From: Alphaproteobacteria bacterium
Lineage (GTDB): Bacteria; Pseudomonadota; Alphaproteobacteria; Caulobacterales; Aquidulcibacteraceae
Direction: 5' to 3'
NCBI GenBank assembly: GCA_016124655.1
Contig: WGNI01000003.1
Span: forward strand, 124,001 to 188,000
Length of the DNA stretch: 64,000 nucleotides
Under the pieces are notes generated by a model that had not been told where the DNA came from, ran no database searches, and saw only the letters and a program-made list of their open reading frames with translations. Every line of letters begins with the position of its first letter. Position 1 is the first letter of the stretch. A program made the position numbers and the translations under genes. Positions 43,160 to 51,486 of this stretch are shown piece by piece.

Positions 43160-43753
43160 ATGCCCATCACCTTCGCGCTGGCGACGCTCGGCGGTTACCT
43201 TCTCGGCTCCATCCCGTTCGGCCTGCTGCTGACGCGCGCAGCGGGCCTGGGCGACATTCGCAATGTCGGCTCCGGCAATATCGGCGCAACCAACGTGCTG
43301 CGCACCGGCCGCAAAGACATCGCCTTCGCCACCTTGATCCTCGACGCCGGCAAGGCGGCCGCAGCGCTTCTGATCGCGAAATATTTCGCAGGTCCCGAAG
43401 CAGGCTTTCTTGCCGGCGGCGCGGCGTTTTTGGGCCATTGCTTTCCCGTCTGGCTCAATTTCAAGGGCGGTAAGGGCGTGGCGACCTTCTTCGGCGTGCT
43501 GTTCGCGGGGCTGTGGCCGGTCGCGCTGATCGCCGGGGCGGCATGGCTCCTGATCGCCTTCACGCTGCGCTATTCTTCGCTGGGGTCTTTGACCGCCGCA
43601 GCCATCGCGCCGGTGGCCGCTGCGCTCTTGAATCAAGGCGTTTGGGCGATCGGCTTTTGCGTCGTGCTCGCCGTGCTGATTGTCTGGCGCCACCAGGCCA
43701 ACATCGCGCGGCTTCTCAATGGCGAAGAGCCGAAGATCGGCCAGAAAAAATGA
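43160..43753 (+). CDS. plsY: Glycerol-3-phosphate acyltransferase PlsY
   Basis: The 197-residue protein has five membrane helices and the PlsY motifs GSIPFGLLLTR, VGSGNIGATNVLRTGRKD and FKGGKGVATFFGV, which bind acyl phosphate and glycerol 3-phosphate. It makes lysophosphatidic acid, the first step in phospholipid synthesis. The start MPITFALATLGGYLLG begins the first helix. The dprA start overlaps its stop (ATGA). Confidence 0.95.
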   Translation: MPITFALATLGGYLLGSIPFGLLLTRAAGLGDIRNVGSGNIGATNVLRTGRKDIAFATLILDAGKAAAALLIAKYFAGPEAGFLAGGAAFLGHCFPVWLNFKGGKGVATFFGVLFAGLWPVALIAGAAWLLIAFTLRYSSLGSLTAAAIAPVAAALLNQGVWAIGFCVVLAVLIVWRHQANIARLLNGEEPKIGQKK

Positions 43754-44853
43754 CCCGCCGTCTGGCAGCGCATGAGCGCGCAGCCTGGCTGCGACTGGCG
43801 CGCACGCCGCGCATCGGACCGCTGACCTTTCATCGCCTCATCGCACGCCATGGCGGCGCCGAAGCCGCGTTGGATGCGCTCGCTTCAGTGTCGCGCGATG
43901 CGCCGCAACCGCCGCCGGACCATGCGGTCACCGCAGAACTCGAGGGCCTCGACAAGCTCGGCGCGCAGCTGCTCTGCGCCTGCGAGCGCGACTATCCGCG
44001 CGGGCTTGCGGCGCTCGACGCGCCGCCGCCCGTCATCGCCGTGCGCGGCGACACCGCGTTGCTGGATAAGCCGCTCATCGCCATGGTCGGCGCGCGCGAA
44101 GCCTCCGCTGCAGGCTTGAAGCTCGCGGAAACCATCGCCCGCGATCTCGGCGCCATGGGCTATGTCGTCGTATCGGGACTGGCGCGCGGCGTGGACGCAG
44201 CCGCCCATCGCGCCAGCCTTGAGAGCGGCACGATCGCCGTGCTCGCCGGCGGGCTCGACAATCCCTATCCCCCTCAAAATGTGCCGCTGCATGAAAACAT
44301 CTGCGCGCGCGGCCTGGTGGTCAGCGAAGCGCCGCTCGGCGCAGTCGCCCGCGCCCGCGACTTTCCCCGCCGCAATCATATCATCTCAGGACTGTCGCTT
44401 GGCGTTGTCGTGATCGAAGCCGCCTTGCGCTCCGGCACCTTAATCACCGCGCGCGCCGCCGGCGAGCAAGGCCGCGACGTCTTCGCCGTGCCGGGCTCGC
44501 CGCTCGACCCGCGCGCGCACGGGTGCAATCAGCTGATCAAGGACGGCGCCACGCTCGTGGAGTGCGCCGACGACGTCGCCGCCGCGCTCAACGCCGCGCC
44601 GCAGCTCCTGCGCCGCGCGGATCGCTCCGCGCTGCCGCTTCACGACGACACGCCCATTGCTGGCCTCGCCGGCGCATTGGCGCGACTTCTGTCGCCAACG
44701 CCGGTGCACTTGAACGATCTCGCCCGCGCCGCGGGCGCGCCGCTCAGCGCCGTCGCCGCAGCGCTCATGGAGCTGGAATTGGAGGGGCGCGCCGCAACGC
44801 TCCCTGGCGGCTATGCCGCGTCGCCGTCAGCAGCCTTTTCCCGGCCGTCCTGA
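43750..44853 (+). CDS. dprA: DNA-processing protein DprA
   Basis: The 367-residue protein has an N-terminal HhH-like domain (LRLARTPRIGPLTFHRLI), the Rossmann core of DprA/Smf (AMVGAREASAAGLKLAETIA, VVSGLARGVDAAAHRASL, LAGGLDNPYPPQN, SGTLITARAAGEQGRDVFAVPGSP) and a C-terminal winged helix. It protects incoming single-stranded DNA and loads RecA during natural transformation. It overlaps plsY by 4 bp. Confidence 0.95.
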   Translation: MTRRLAAHERAAWLRLARTPRIGPLTFHRLIARHGGAEAALDALASVSRDAPQPPPDHAVTAELEGLDKLGAQLLCACERDYPRGLAALDAPPPVIAVRGDTALLDKPLIAMVGAREASAAGLKLAETIARDLGAMGYVVVSGLARGVDAAAHRASLESGTIAVLAGGLDNPYPPQNVPLHENICARGLVVSEAPLGAVARARDFPRRNHIISGLSLGVVVIEAALRSGTLITARAAGEQGRDVFAVPGSPLDPRAHGCNQLIKDGATLVECADDVAAALNAAPQLLRRADRSALPLHDDTPIAGLAGALARLLSPTPVHLNDLARAAGAPLSAVAAALMELELEGRAATLPGGYAASPSAAFSRPS

Positions 44854-45074
44854 CCGCCTGGCTGATTTGCGTCGCGCAGCGCTTCGGCCGCCGCCTCTCG
44901 CGCCCGGCTGAGCCGCCGCGCCAGCACCAAGAAGCCCGCATCCGCCGCCATCGCCTCCAGGTCCCGGCACATCAGATAGATGTCCGAGGCGGCGTCCGCG
45001 GCGCCGATCTCGCGCTGCGCAGCGTGCTGAGGCCCCGGCTCGGAATCGCGACGGTCTTCCATTCCTGGTTGCAT
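44811..45074 (-). CDS. Hypothetical small helical protein
   Basis: The 87-residue frame on the minus strand ends inside the 3' end of dprA (43-bp overlap). Its centre (AASDIYLMCRDLEAMAADAGFLVLARRLSRAREAA) looks like genuine amphipathic helix rather than random translation. It occupies the dprA-topA gap opposite to both neighbours. I recognise no family. The start MQPGMEDRRD lacks a clear ribosome binding site; a second Met four codons on is also possible. Confidence 0.5.
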   Translation of the reverse strand: MQPGMEDRRDSEPGPQHAAQREIGAADAASDIYLMCRDLEAMAADAGFLVLARRLSRAREAAAEALRDANQPGGQDGREKAADGDAA

Positions 45075-45199
45075 ATCAGGGCCAATGCATCCGTCAAGGG
45101 AAGCCGCTTTGGCGCGGTTGACTTCCCAAGGGGCGTCCCCCACGTTCCGCCGCCTCCCGCGGCCCGCATGCGGCCCAACCTCGGAGCAGCCCCCGCGCC

Positions 45200-47809
45200 A
45201 TGACTGTCGTCGTCGTCGAGTCCCCGGCCAAGGCAAAGACGATCAACAAGTATTTAGGCCCTGGATTCAAAGTGTTGGCCTCCTATGGCCACATCCGGGA
45301 CCTGCCCTCCAAGGACGGCTCGGTCCGGCCGGACGAGGATTTCGCGCTCGAATGGGAGCTTGATTCTGCCTCCGCCAAACGGGTGCGCGAGATCGCTGAC
45401 GCGCTGAAAGGCGACGACACGCTGATCCTCGCAACCGACCCCGACCGCGAAGGCGAAGCCATTTCCTGGCACGTCCTGGAGACGCTGAAGGGCCGCAAGG
45501 CGCTCAAGGATAAAGCCGTCCAGCGCGTCACGTTCAACGCCATCACCAAGGATGCCGTGAAGGCCGCAATGGCCAAGCCGCGCGACATCGACATGGAGCT
45601 GGTCGACGCGTACCTGGCGCGCCGGGCGCTAGACTATCTCGTCGGCTTTACGCTCTCGCCGGTGCTGTGGCGCAAGCTCCCGGGCTCACGCTCGGCCGGG
45701 CGCGTGCAATCGGTGGCGCTGCGCCTGATCTGCGACCGCGAACTCGAAATCGAGCAATTCAAGCCGCAGGAATATTGGTCGATCGACGCCCAGCTGATCA
45801 CGCCGCGCGGCGAAACCGTGCTGGCGCGCATCTCCGCGTTCGACGGCAAGAAGCTGAAGCGTCTCGACATCGGCGACCGCGATACCGCGATGGCCGCGCT
45901 CCAAGCGGTGCGCAACGGCGCCTTCAAGGTCGAGGCGCTGGAAGCAAAGCCGGTCAAGCGCAACCCGCCGCCGCCCTTCACCACCTCCACGCTGCAGCAG
46001 GAAGCCGCCCGCAAGCTCGGCTTCAACGCCTCCCGTACGATGCAAACCGCCCAGCGCCTCTACGAGGCCGGCTACATCACCTATATGCGCACCGACGGCG
46101 TCTCGATGGACGAAGGCGCGCTGCAGGATTTGCGCCGGACCATCCAATCCGAATTCGGCGCCAATTACGCCCCGCCGCAGCCGCGCCGCTACGCCTCCAA
46201 GATTAAGAATGCCCAGGAAGCCCACGAGGCCATCCGCCCCACCGATCCTTCGCAAAATCCGAAAGCATTGCATCTCGATGGCGATCAGGCCCGGCTTTAT
46301 GATCTCGTCTGGAAGCGCGCCGTCGCGTCGCAGATGGAAGCGGCCTCGCTGGAGCGCACGACCGTTGATTTCACCGAGCCGGCCGGCAAGGTCGAATTGC
46401 GCGCCACCGGCCAGGTCGTGTTATTTGACGGATTCCTGAAGCTTTATCAGGAAGGCCGCGACGACGTTACTGAGTTCGCTTCCGGGGAAGACGAAGAAAA
46501 CCGCCGGCTCGCGCCGATGAAGCTGGGCGAGGCGATGAAGGTCGCCGACGCGAAAGCCGATCAGCACTTCACCGAACCGCCGCCGCGCTTCTCCGAAGCC
46601 AGCCTCGTGAAGAAGCTGGAGGAGCTCGGCATCGGCCGGCCCTCAACGTACGCCGCGATCCTGGAGAAGCTGCGCGAACGCAACTACGTCCACATGGACA
46701 AGAACCGCTTCATTCCCGACGATCGCGGCCGTCTTGTCACGGCGTTTCTGGAGAATTTTTTCAAGCGCTACGTGGAATACGATTTCACCGCCGATCTGGA
46801 GGAGAAACTCGATTCCATCGCGTCCGGCGATCTCGATTGGAAAGCCCTGATGCGCGATTTCTGGACCGATTTCCGCGCCGCGGTCGACGATATCGGCGAC
46901 CTGCGCATCGGTCAGGTGCTCGATACCATGAACGAGGTGCTGGGCCCACACATTTTTCCCGCACGCGAAGACGGCTCCGACCCGCGCTCCTGCCCGACCT
47001 GCAAGCAAGGGCAACTCTCGCTGCGCCTCGGCAAATTCGGCGCGTTCATTGGCTGCTCGAATTATCCGGACTGCAAATACACCCGTCAGCTCACACAAGG
47101 CGATGACGACGCCGCCGCCATTCCCGCCGAAGGCAAAGTGCTCGGCCAGGACCAGGCCAGCGGCGAGGATGTACTGCTCAAATCGGGCCGCTTCGGCGCC
47201 TATGTGCAATTGGGCGACGGCGAAAAACCCAAGCGCGCCTCGATCCCCAAGGGCTGGGATCCCGACACGCTCGATTTCGAACGCGCGATGCGGCTTTTGA
47301 TGTTGCCGCGCGAAGTCGGCCCACACCCCGTCGACAATGAAATGATCTTCGCCGGATTGGGTCGCTACGGACCCTATCTGCAGAAGGGCAAGACCTACGC
47401 CAATCTGCCCGGCATCGACGACGTGTTCGAAATTCAGATGAACCGCGCCGTCGCCGTGATCGATGAGAAGCTCGCCGGCGGCAATCGCTTCCGCCGCGGC
47501 GCAGGCAATGTCCAGGCGCTGAAGGAATTGGGCGAAAGCCCCGTCACCGGCAAAATGGTCAAAGTGATGCCAGGCCGTTACGGGCCATACGTCACAGACG
47601 GCGACGTCAACGCCACGATCCCGAAAGAGAAAAAGCCCGAAGACCTCACCTTCGAGGAAGCCTTGCCGCTGCTCGCTGCGCGCGCCGAAGCCGGCGGCAA
47701 GAAAAAGAAGAAAGCGCCCGCGAAGAAGACCGCGACGAAGAAAGCCGCGCCTGCGAAAAAATCCGCCGCCGCGCAAAAGGCCGCGCCGAAGAAAAAGGCG
47801 GCCGGGTAA
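45200..47809 (+). CDS. topA: DNA topoisomerase I
   Basis: The 869-residue protein starts MTVVVVESPAKAKTINKYLG, the Toprim domain (TDPDREGEAISWHVLE with the metal Asp residues). The active-site Tyr lies in GYITYMRTDGVSM, and a Cys4 zinc ribbon follows (CPTCKQGQLSLRLGKFG, IGCSNYPDC). After further Topo C-terminal repeats it ends in a Lys/Ala-rich tail of about 40 residues that probably binds DNA. It relaxes negative supercoils. The long basic tail is common in alphaproteobacteria. Confidence 0.96.
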   Translation: MTVVVVESPAKAKTINKYLGPGFKVLASYGHIRDLPSKDGSVRPDEDFALEWELDSASAKRVREIADALKGDDTLILATDPDREGEAISWHVLETLKGRKALKDKAVQRVTFNAITKDAVKAAMAKPRDIDMELVDAYLARRALDYLVGFTLSPVLWRKLPGSRSAGRVQSVALRLICDRELEIEQFKPQEYWSIDAQLITPRGETVLARISAFDGKKLKRLDIGDRDTAMAALQAVRNGAFKVEALEAKPVKRNPPPPFTTSTLQQEAARKLGFNASRTMQTAQRLYEAGYITYMRTDGVSMDEGALQDLRRTIQSEFGANYAPPQPRRYASKIKNAQEAHEAIRPTDPSQNPKALHLDGDQARLYDLVWKRAVASQMEAASLERTTVDFTEPAGKVELRATGQVVLFDGFLKLYQEGRDDVTEFASGEDEENRRLAPMKLGEAMKVADAKADQHFTEPPPRFSEASLVKKLEELGIGRPSTYAAILEKLRERNYVHMDKNRFIPDDRGRLVTAFLENFFKRYVEYDFTADLEEKLDSIASGDLDWKALMRDFWTDFRAAVDDIGDLRIGQVLDTMNEVLGPHIFPAREDGSDPRSCPTCKQGQLSLRLGKFGAFIGCSNYPDCKYTRQLTQGDDDAAAIPAEGKVLGQDQASGEDVLLKSGRFGAYVQLGDGEKPKRASIPKGWDPDTLDFERAMRLLMLPREVGPHPVDNEMIFAGLGRYGPYLQKGKTYANLPGIDDVFEIQMNRAVAVIDEKLAGGNRFRRGAGNVQALKELGESPVTGKMVKVMPGRYGPYVTDGDVNATIPKEKKPEDLTFEEALPLLAARAEAGGKKKKKAPAKKTATKKAAPAKKSAAAQKAAPKKKAAG

Positions 47810-47820
47810 ATTTGAAGGCG

Positions 47821-47870
47821 CCTTCTCCTCCTGCGGAGGAGAAGGTGGCCCGAAGGGCCGGATGAGGAGG
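47821..47870 (+). repeat. Dispersed palindromic repeat, copy C (left border of DUF559 cassette)
   Basis: The 50-bp copy begins CCTTCTCCTCCTGCGGAGGA and ends GGGCCGGATGAGGAGG, with two palindromes (CTTCTCCTC/GAGGAGAAG and GGCCC-GAA-GGGCC). It lies 11 bp behind topA and 19 bp before the DUF559 gene. An inverted copy of the same length follows that gene. Confidence 0.85.
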
Positions 47871-47889
47871 CCGCGGCACACGCAGCGCG

Positions 47890-48240
47890 ATGACAAATAC
47901 GCCGCCAACAATTGTCCAGCGCGCTCGAGCCAACCGCCGCGATCCGTCACGTGCGGAAGCGCGCATGTGGTCTCTCCTGCGCGACCGTCGGCTGCGCTAT
48001 AAATTCCGTCGCGAACATCCCATCGGCAAATTCGTTGTCGACTTCGCCTGCCCCACAATTCATCTCGTGATCGAAGTGGACGGGCCGAGCCACCGGACCG
48101 AGGAGCAGCGCGCATTCGACAAGATGCGCACCGATTATCTCGAACAGCACGGCTGGCGTGTGTTGCGCGTACCCAACGATCACGTCTACCAGTCGCTCGG
48201 CGATGTCGAAGCCGCCATTTGGGCTATTCTTGAACCGTAG
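47890..48240 (+). CDS. DUF559 endonuclease-like protein
   Basis: The 116-residue protein matches the DUF559 family: RRDPSRAEARMWSLLRDRRL, YKFRREHPIGKFVVDFACP, IHLVIEVDGPSHRTEEQR and the end GWRVLRVPNDHVYQSL. The spacing of Asp in VDFAC and Glu/Asp in VIEVDG fits a PD-(D/E)xK or Vsr-like nuclease core, so DNA cleavage is plausible, but the family has no settled function. It is framed on both sides by inverted ~50-bp palindromic repeats, and the whole 475-bp unit sits between topA and rnr, whose neighbourhood is otherwise housekeeping. Confidence 0.9.
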   Translation: MTNTPPTIVQRARANRRDPSRAEARMWSLLRDRRLRYKFRREHPIGKFVVDFACPTIHLVIEVDGPSHRTEEQRAFDKMRTDYLEQHGWRVLRVPNDHVYQSLGDVEAAIWAILEP

Positions 48241-48245
48241 ACCAT

Positions 48246-48295
48246 CCCCTCATCCGGCCCTTCGGGCCACCTTCTCCCCATGCATGGGGAGAAGG
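48246..48295 (-). repeat. Dispersed palindromic repeat, copy D (right border of DUF559 cassette)
   Basis: Read on the minus strand this copy starts CCTTCTCCCCATGCATGGGG and continues AGAAGGTGGCCCGAAGGGCC then GGATGAGGGG. It matches copy C along nearly all of its 50 bp, differing mainly in the outer stem. It begins 5 bp after the DUF559 stop and ends 16 bp before rnr. Confidence 0.85.
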
Positions 48296-48311
48296 GCCCG
48301 CGTGACAAAAC

Positions 48312-50570
48312 ATGCCTAAGCGCAACCAAACGCCGCATCAGCCCCTCACCAAAGAGCGCGTGCTCGAAGCCATCGAGAAATCCGGCGGCGCGGGCCACAA
48401 GCGCGATATCGCCAGAATCCTCAACATCGGCCCGGACGACAAATCCGAACTCCGCAGGATCTTGCGCGAGCTTGAAAACGACGGCGCGCTCGGCCGCACC
48501 GGACGGCGCACCTTTCAAAGCGCGTCCGCGCTTCCAGGCGGCGGCGTTCTCGAAATCATCGACCGCGACGCCGACGGCGAATTGCTCGGCCGCTTTCGCG
48601 GCGAAGACGGCCTGTTTGGCCCCACGGTGCGGCTCGCACCCGGCGACGCGCGCCAGCGCGCAGGCGAAGCCGCCATCGGCGTCGGCGATCGCGTGCTTGT
48701 CAAAATCGGCAAGGATCAGGATGGCCCTGTCGCGCGCGTCATCAAGCGGCTCGGCCAGAGCGCGCACAAAATCCTGGGCGTGTTTCACGCCGACAAGAAA
48801 TTTCCCGGCGGCCGCGTCGAACCCGCGGACCGAAAAGCGCGCCATGATCTGATCGTGCTGCCCGAACACCAGTTCGGCGCCAAGGACGGCGATCTGGTGC
48901 TGGTGGAGCTCGCCAAGGGCGCACGCCCGCACGGTCCCAAGCGCGGCGTGGTCAAAGAGATCGTCGGCCGCCAGGACGATCCCCGCGCGGCGTCGATCTT
49001 GGCGATCCACGCGCACGGCATTCCAATCGGGTTTTCCGAAGACGAAGAACGCCAGGCCGCCAACGCCAAGCCCGTCACGCTGAAAGACCGCACCGATCTG
49101 CGCGATCTACCGCTCATCACCATCGATCCAGAAGATGCGCGCGATCATGACGACGCGGTGTACGCGCAACCCGATGACGATCCAAAGAATCCCGGCGGCT
49201 TTCGCGTCTGGGTCGCGATCGCCGATGTCGCCCATTACGTCACGCCAGGCTCCGCGCTTGATCGCGGCGCGTTGAAGCGCGGCAACTCGACATATTTTCC
49301 CGATCGCGTCGCGCCGATGCTGCCGGAGACGCTGTCCGCCGATTTATGTTCGTTGCGCGAAGCCGAAGAACGCGCCTGCCTCGCCGTGGAGATGATCTTC
49401 AACGCCGAAGGCAAGAAAATCCGCCACCGCTTCGCGCGCGGCCTGATGAAATCCGCCGCGAAACTGTCCTACGGCCAGGCGCAGGCCGCCATCGACGGCA
49501 AGCCCGACGAAAAAACCCGGCCGCTGCTCGATCCCGTTTTGAAACCGCTTTGGGCGGCGTACGCCTGCGCGTTGAAGGGCCGCGCAGCCCGCAGCCCGTT
49601 GGAGATCGACAGCGCCGAACACCGCATCACCTTCGACAAGGACGGCCGCGTCTCCGGCGTGCAGAAGCGCGAACGCTTCGATGCGCACAAGCTGATCGAA
49701 GAATTCATGATTCAGGCCAATGTCAGCGCCGCAGAGACGTTGGAAGACAGACGCACGCCACTCATCTATCGCGTGCACGATCAGCCGAGCGAGGAAAAGA
49801 TCGCCGCGCTGATCGATTTCCTCCAGACCGTCAATCTCAATTGGGCCAAGGGCCAATCGGTAACGCCCGCGCGGTTCAATCGCATCCTGGAGCTCGCCAA
49901 CAAGACCGAGCACGCCGAAATCGTCAACGAAGTGGTGCTGCGCTCCCAGGCGCAGGCGATTTACGCGCCGGAGAATATCGGCCATTTCGGCTTGAACCTC
50001 GCGAAATACGCGCACTTCACCTCGCCCATCCGCCGCTACGCCGATCTCGTCGTCCATCGCGCGCTGATCAAGGCGCTCGGCTTCGGCAAAGATGGTTTGA
50101 CCGATGAAGAAGCATCGCGGCTGCAGGAATCCGCCGAACACGTCACCATGTGCGAGCGCCGCTCCATGGCCGCCGAACGCGACGCGACCGCGCGCTATAT
50201 CGCAGCCTTCCTCGCCGATCGCGTCGGCGCGACGTTTCAGGGCCGCGTCAGCGGCGTCACGCGCTTTGGCTTGTTCATTCGCCTGCATGAGACGCAAGCC
50301 GATGGTCTCGCGCCAATCTCCACGCTCGGTCCCGAACGCTGGATCCATGACGAACCCGCCCACGCGCTTGTGGGCGAGCAATCCGGCCAGCGTTTCCTCC
50401 TTGGCATGGAGGTCGAGGTGCGGCTGGAGGATGCAACGCCGGTATCGGGCGGGCTGATCTTCGCCGTGCTCTCCGACCCGCTTGCGCCTGCGCCCGGCTT
50501 CAAGCGCAAGCGCGACACGCGCCGCTCGCGCCAGACCCCGCCGCCGCGCGGCCGCCGCCGCCGCGGTTAG
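48312..50570 (+). CDS. rnr: Ribonuclease R
   Basis: The 752-residue protein has an N-terminal winged helix (RVLEAIEKSGGAGHKRDIAR), cold-shock domains, the RNB catalytic core with metal-binding Asps in TIDPEDARDHDDAVYA, IRRYADLVVHRALIKAL, and a C-terminal S1 domain (GATFQGRVSGVTRFGLFIRL). It ends in a basic tail. It degrades structured RNA 3' to 5'. The start MPKRNQTPHQPLTKERV follows the border repeat of the DUF559 cassette, so its upstream region may have been altered by that insertion. Confidence 0.95.
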   Translation: MPKRNQTPHQPLTKERVLEAIEKSGGAGHKRDIARILNIGPDDKSELRRILRELENDGALGRTGRRTFQSASALPGGGVLEIIDRDADGELLGRFRGEDGLFGPTVRLAPGDARQRAGEAAIGVGDRVLVKIGKDQDGPVARVIKRLGQSAHKILGVFHADKKFPGGRVEPADRKARHDLIVLPEHQFGAKDGDLVLVELAKGARPHGPKRGVVKEIVGRQDDPRAASILAIHAHGIPIGFSEDEERQAANAKPVTLKDRTDLRDLPLITIDPEDARDHDDAVYAQPDDDPKNPGGFRVWVAIADVAHYVTPGSALDRGALKRGNSTYFPDRVAPMLPETLSADLCSLREAEERACLAVEMIFNAEGKKIRHRFARGLMKSAAKLSYGQAQAAIDGKPDEKTRPLLDPVLKPLWAAYACALKGRAARSPLEIDSAEHRITFDKDGRVSGVQKRERFDAHKLIEEFMIQANVSAAETLEDRRTPLIYRVHDQPSEEKIAALIDFLQTVNLNWAKGQSVTPARFNRILELANKTEHAEIVNEVVLRSQAQAIYAPENIGHFGLNLAKYAHFTSPIRRYADLVVHRALIKALGFGKDGLTDEEASRLQESAEHVTMCERRSMAAERDATARYIAAFLADRVGATFQGRVSGVTRFGLFIRLHETQADGLAPISTLGPERWIHDEPAHALVGEQSGQRFLLGMEVEVRLEDATPVSGGLIFAVLSDPLAPAPGFKRKRDTRRSRQTPPPRGRRRRG

Positions 50571-50627
50571 CGGCAAGCAGCCCGGAATGGCGCGTCGCGC
50601 GGGGCGATCACCAACGATGCTGCGCTC

Positions 50628-50649
50628 GGTCCCGGCGAAGGCCGGGACC
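50628..50649. repeat. Dispersed palindromic repeat (REP-like)
   Basis: GGTCCCGGC-GAAG-GCCGGGACC is a perfect 9-bp stem with a 4-base loop in the 187-bp gap between rnr and the NUDIX gene. This wording is common between genes in high-GC alphaproteobacteria. The gap also contains GCCCAA/TTGGGC (50733-50745), a smaller palindrome. Confidence 0.65.
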
Positions 50650-50757
50650 CATCCCAGCGGCTCCAGGAATGGGCCCCGACCTCCGTCAGGGCGAAGCGAG
50701 GCTTGATTGCGCCGGGGGAGGACTCGAATCCACGCCCAATTTGGGCTCTATCGCCTC

Positions 50758-51486
50758 ATGGCCGAACTCGTTCCCACCAACGACCCCGATGACGCGCCGT
50801 TTGATCCCGCCGACGCCTCGCGCCCCGAGCGCGCGCCGCGCCCGAAGGACGCCGCAACGCTGGTCCTGATCCGCACCCACCGCAGCGGCCCGCAAGTGCT
50901 GATGGGCCAGCGCTCCAAGGGTCACGTCTTCATGCCCGACAAATGGGTGTTTCCCGGCGGTCGCGTCGATCGCGCCGACGCCGTCGCGCCCGCGGCGACG
51001 GAGTTGACCGAAACCTGCGTGCAGCGCTTGCGTCATCAGGCGGGGCGCCGCGCGCCGCGCGCCTTTGCGCTCGCCGCCATCCGCGAGACCTGGGAAGAGA
51101 CAGGCCTGATCGTCGGGCGACGCGGCGCGCCGACGCAAAAGGCGCCCCCCGGTTGGGAAAGCTATTACGCCGCCGACGCACTGCCGGAATTGCACAAGCT
51201 GACGTTCATCTGCCGCGCAATTACGCCGCCCTACCGCCCGCGACGTTTCGATGCCCGCTTCTTCATGGCGGCGGCAGAAGACGTGCTGATGGACGATCGC
51301 CCGATCGGCGGCGGCCCCGAATTGCTGCACACGGAATGGTTCTCCTTTGAAGAAGCCTTGAAGCTCGATCTGCCGAGCGTCACGCGCTTCGTGATCGGCG
51401 AGGCGCAGGAGATTCTGGGCGGCGTAGCCAACGGTCCGCCTTTCCTGCGCTTCACGCGCGGCAGCCATCGCGTCGACAGACTGTGA
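50758..51486 (+). CDS. NUDIX hydrolase
   Basis: The 242-residue protein has the NUDIX core: VFPGGRVDRADAV begins the box, and FALAAIRETWEETGLIVG supplies the REXXEE metal ligands after an insertion of about 30 residues, as in the NUDT7/8/19-like subgroup of CoA or nucleotide diphosphatases. The likely substrate is a nucleoside diphosphate derivative such as CoA or NADH. The MFS gene overlaps its stop. The start MAELVPTNDPDDA is chosen over an upstream frame without similarity. Confidence 0.88.
   Translation: MAELVPTNDPDDAPFDPADASRPERAPRPKDAATLVLIRTHRSGPQVLMGQRSKGHVFMPDKWVFPGGRVDRADAVAPAATELTETCVQRLRHQAGRRAPRAFALAAIRETWEETGLIVGRRGAPTQKAPPGWESYYAADALPELHKLTFICRAITPPYRPRRFDARFFMAAAEDVLMDDRPIGGGPELLHTEWFSFEEALKLDLPSVTRFVIGEAQEILGGVANGPPFLRFTRGSHRVDRL

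Noticed and set aside
50715-50735. T-arm-like sequence GGATTCGAGTCC on the minus strand before the NUDIX gene
   Set aside because: It resembles the 3' end of a tRNA, but no matching acceptor, anticodon or D-arm is present upstream on that strand and position 53 does not pair, so no tRNA gene is supported.
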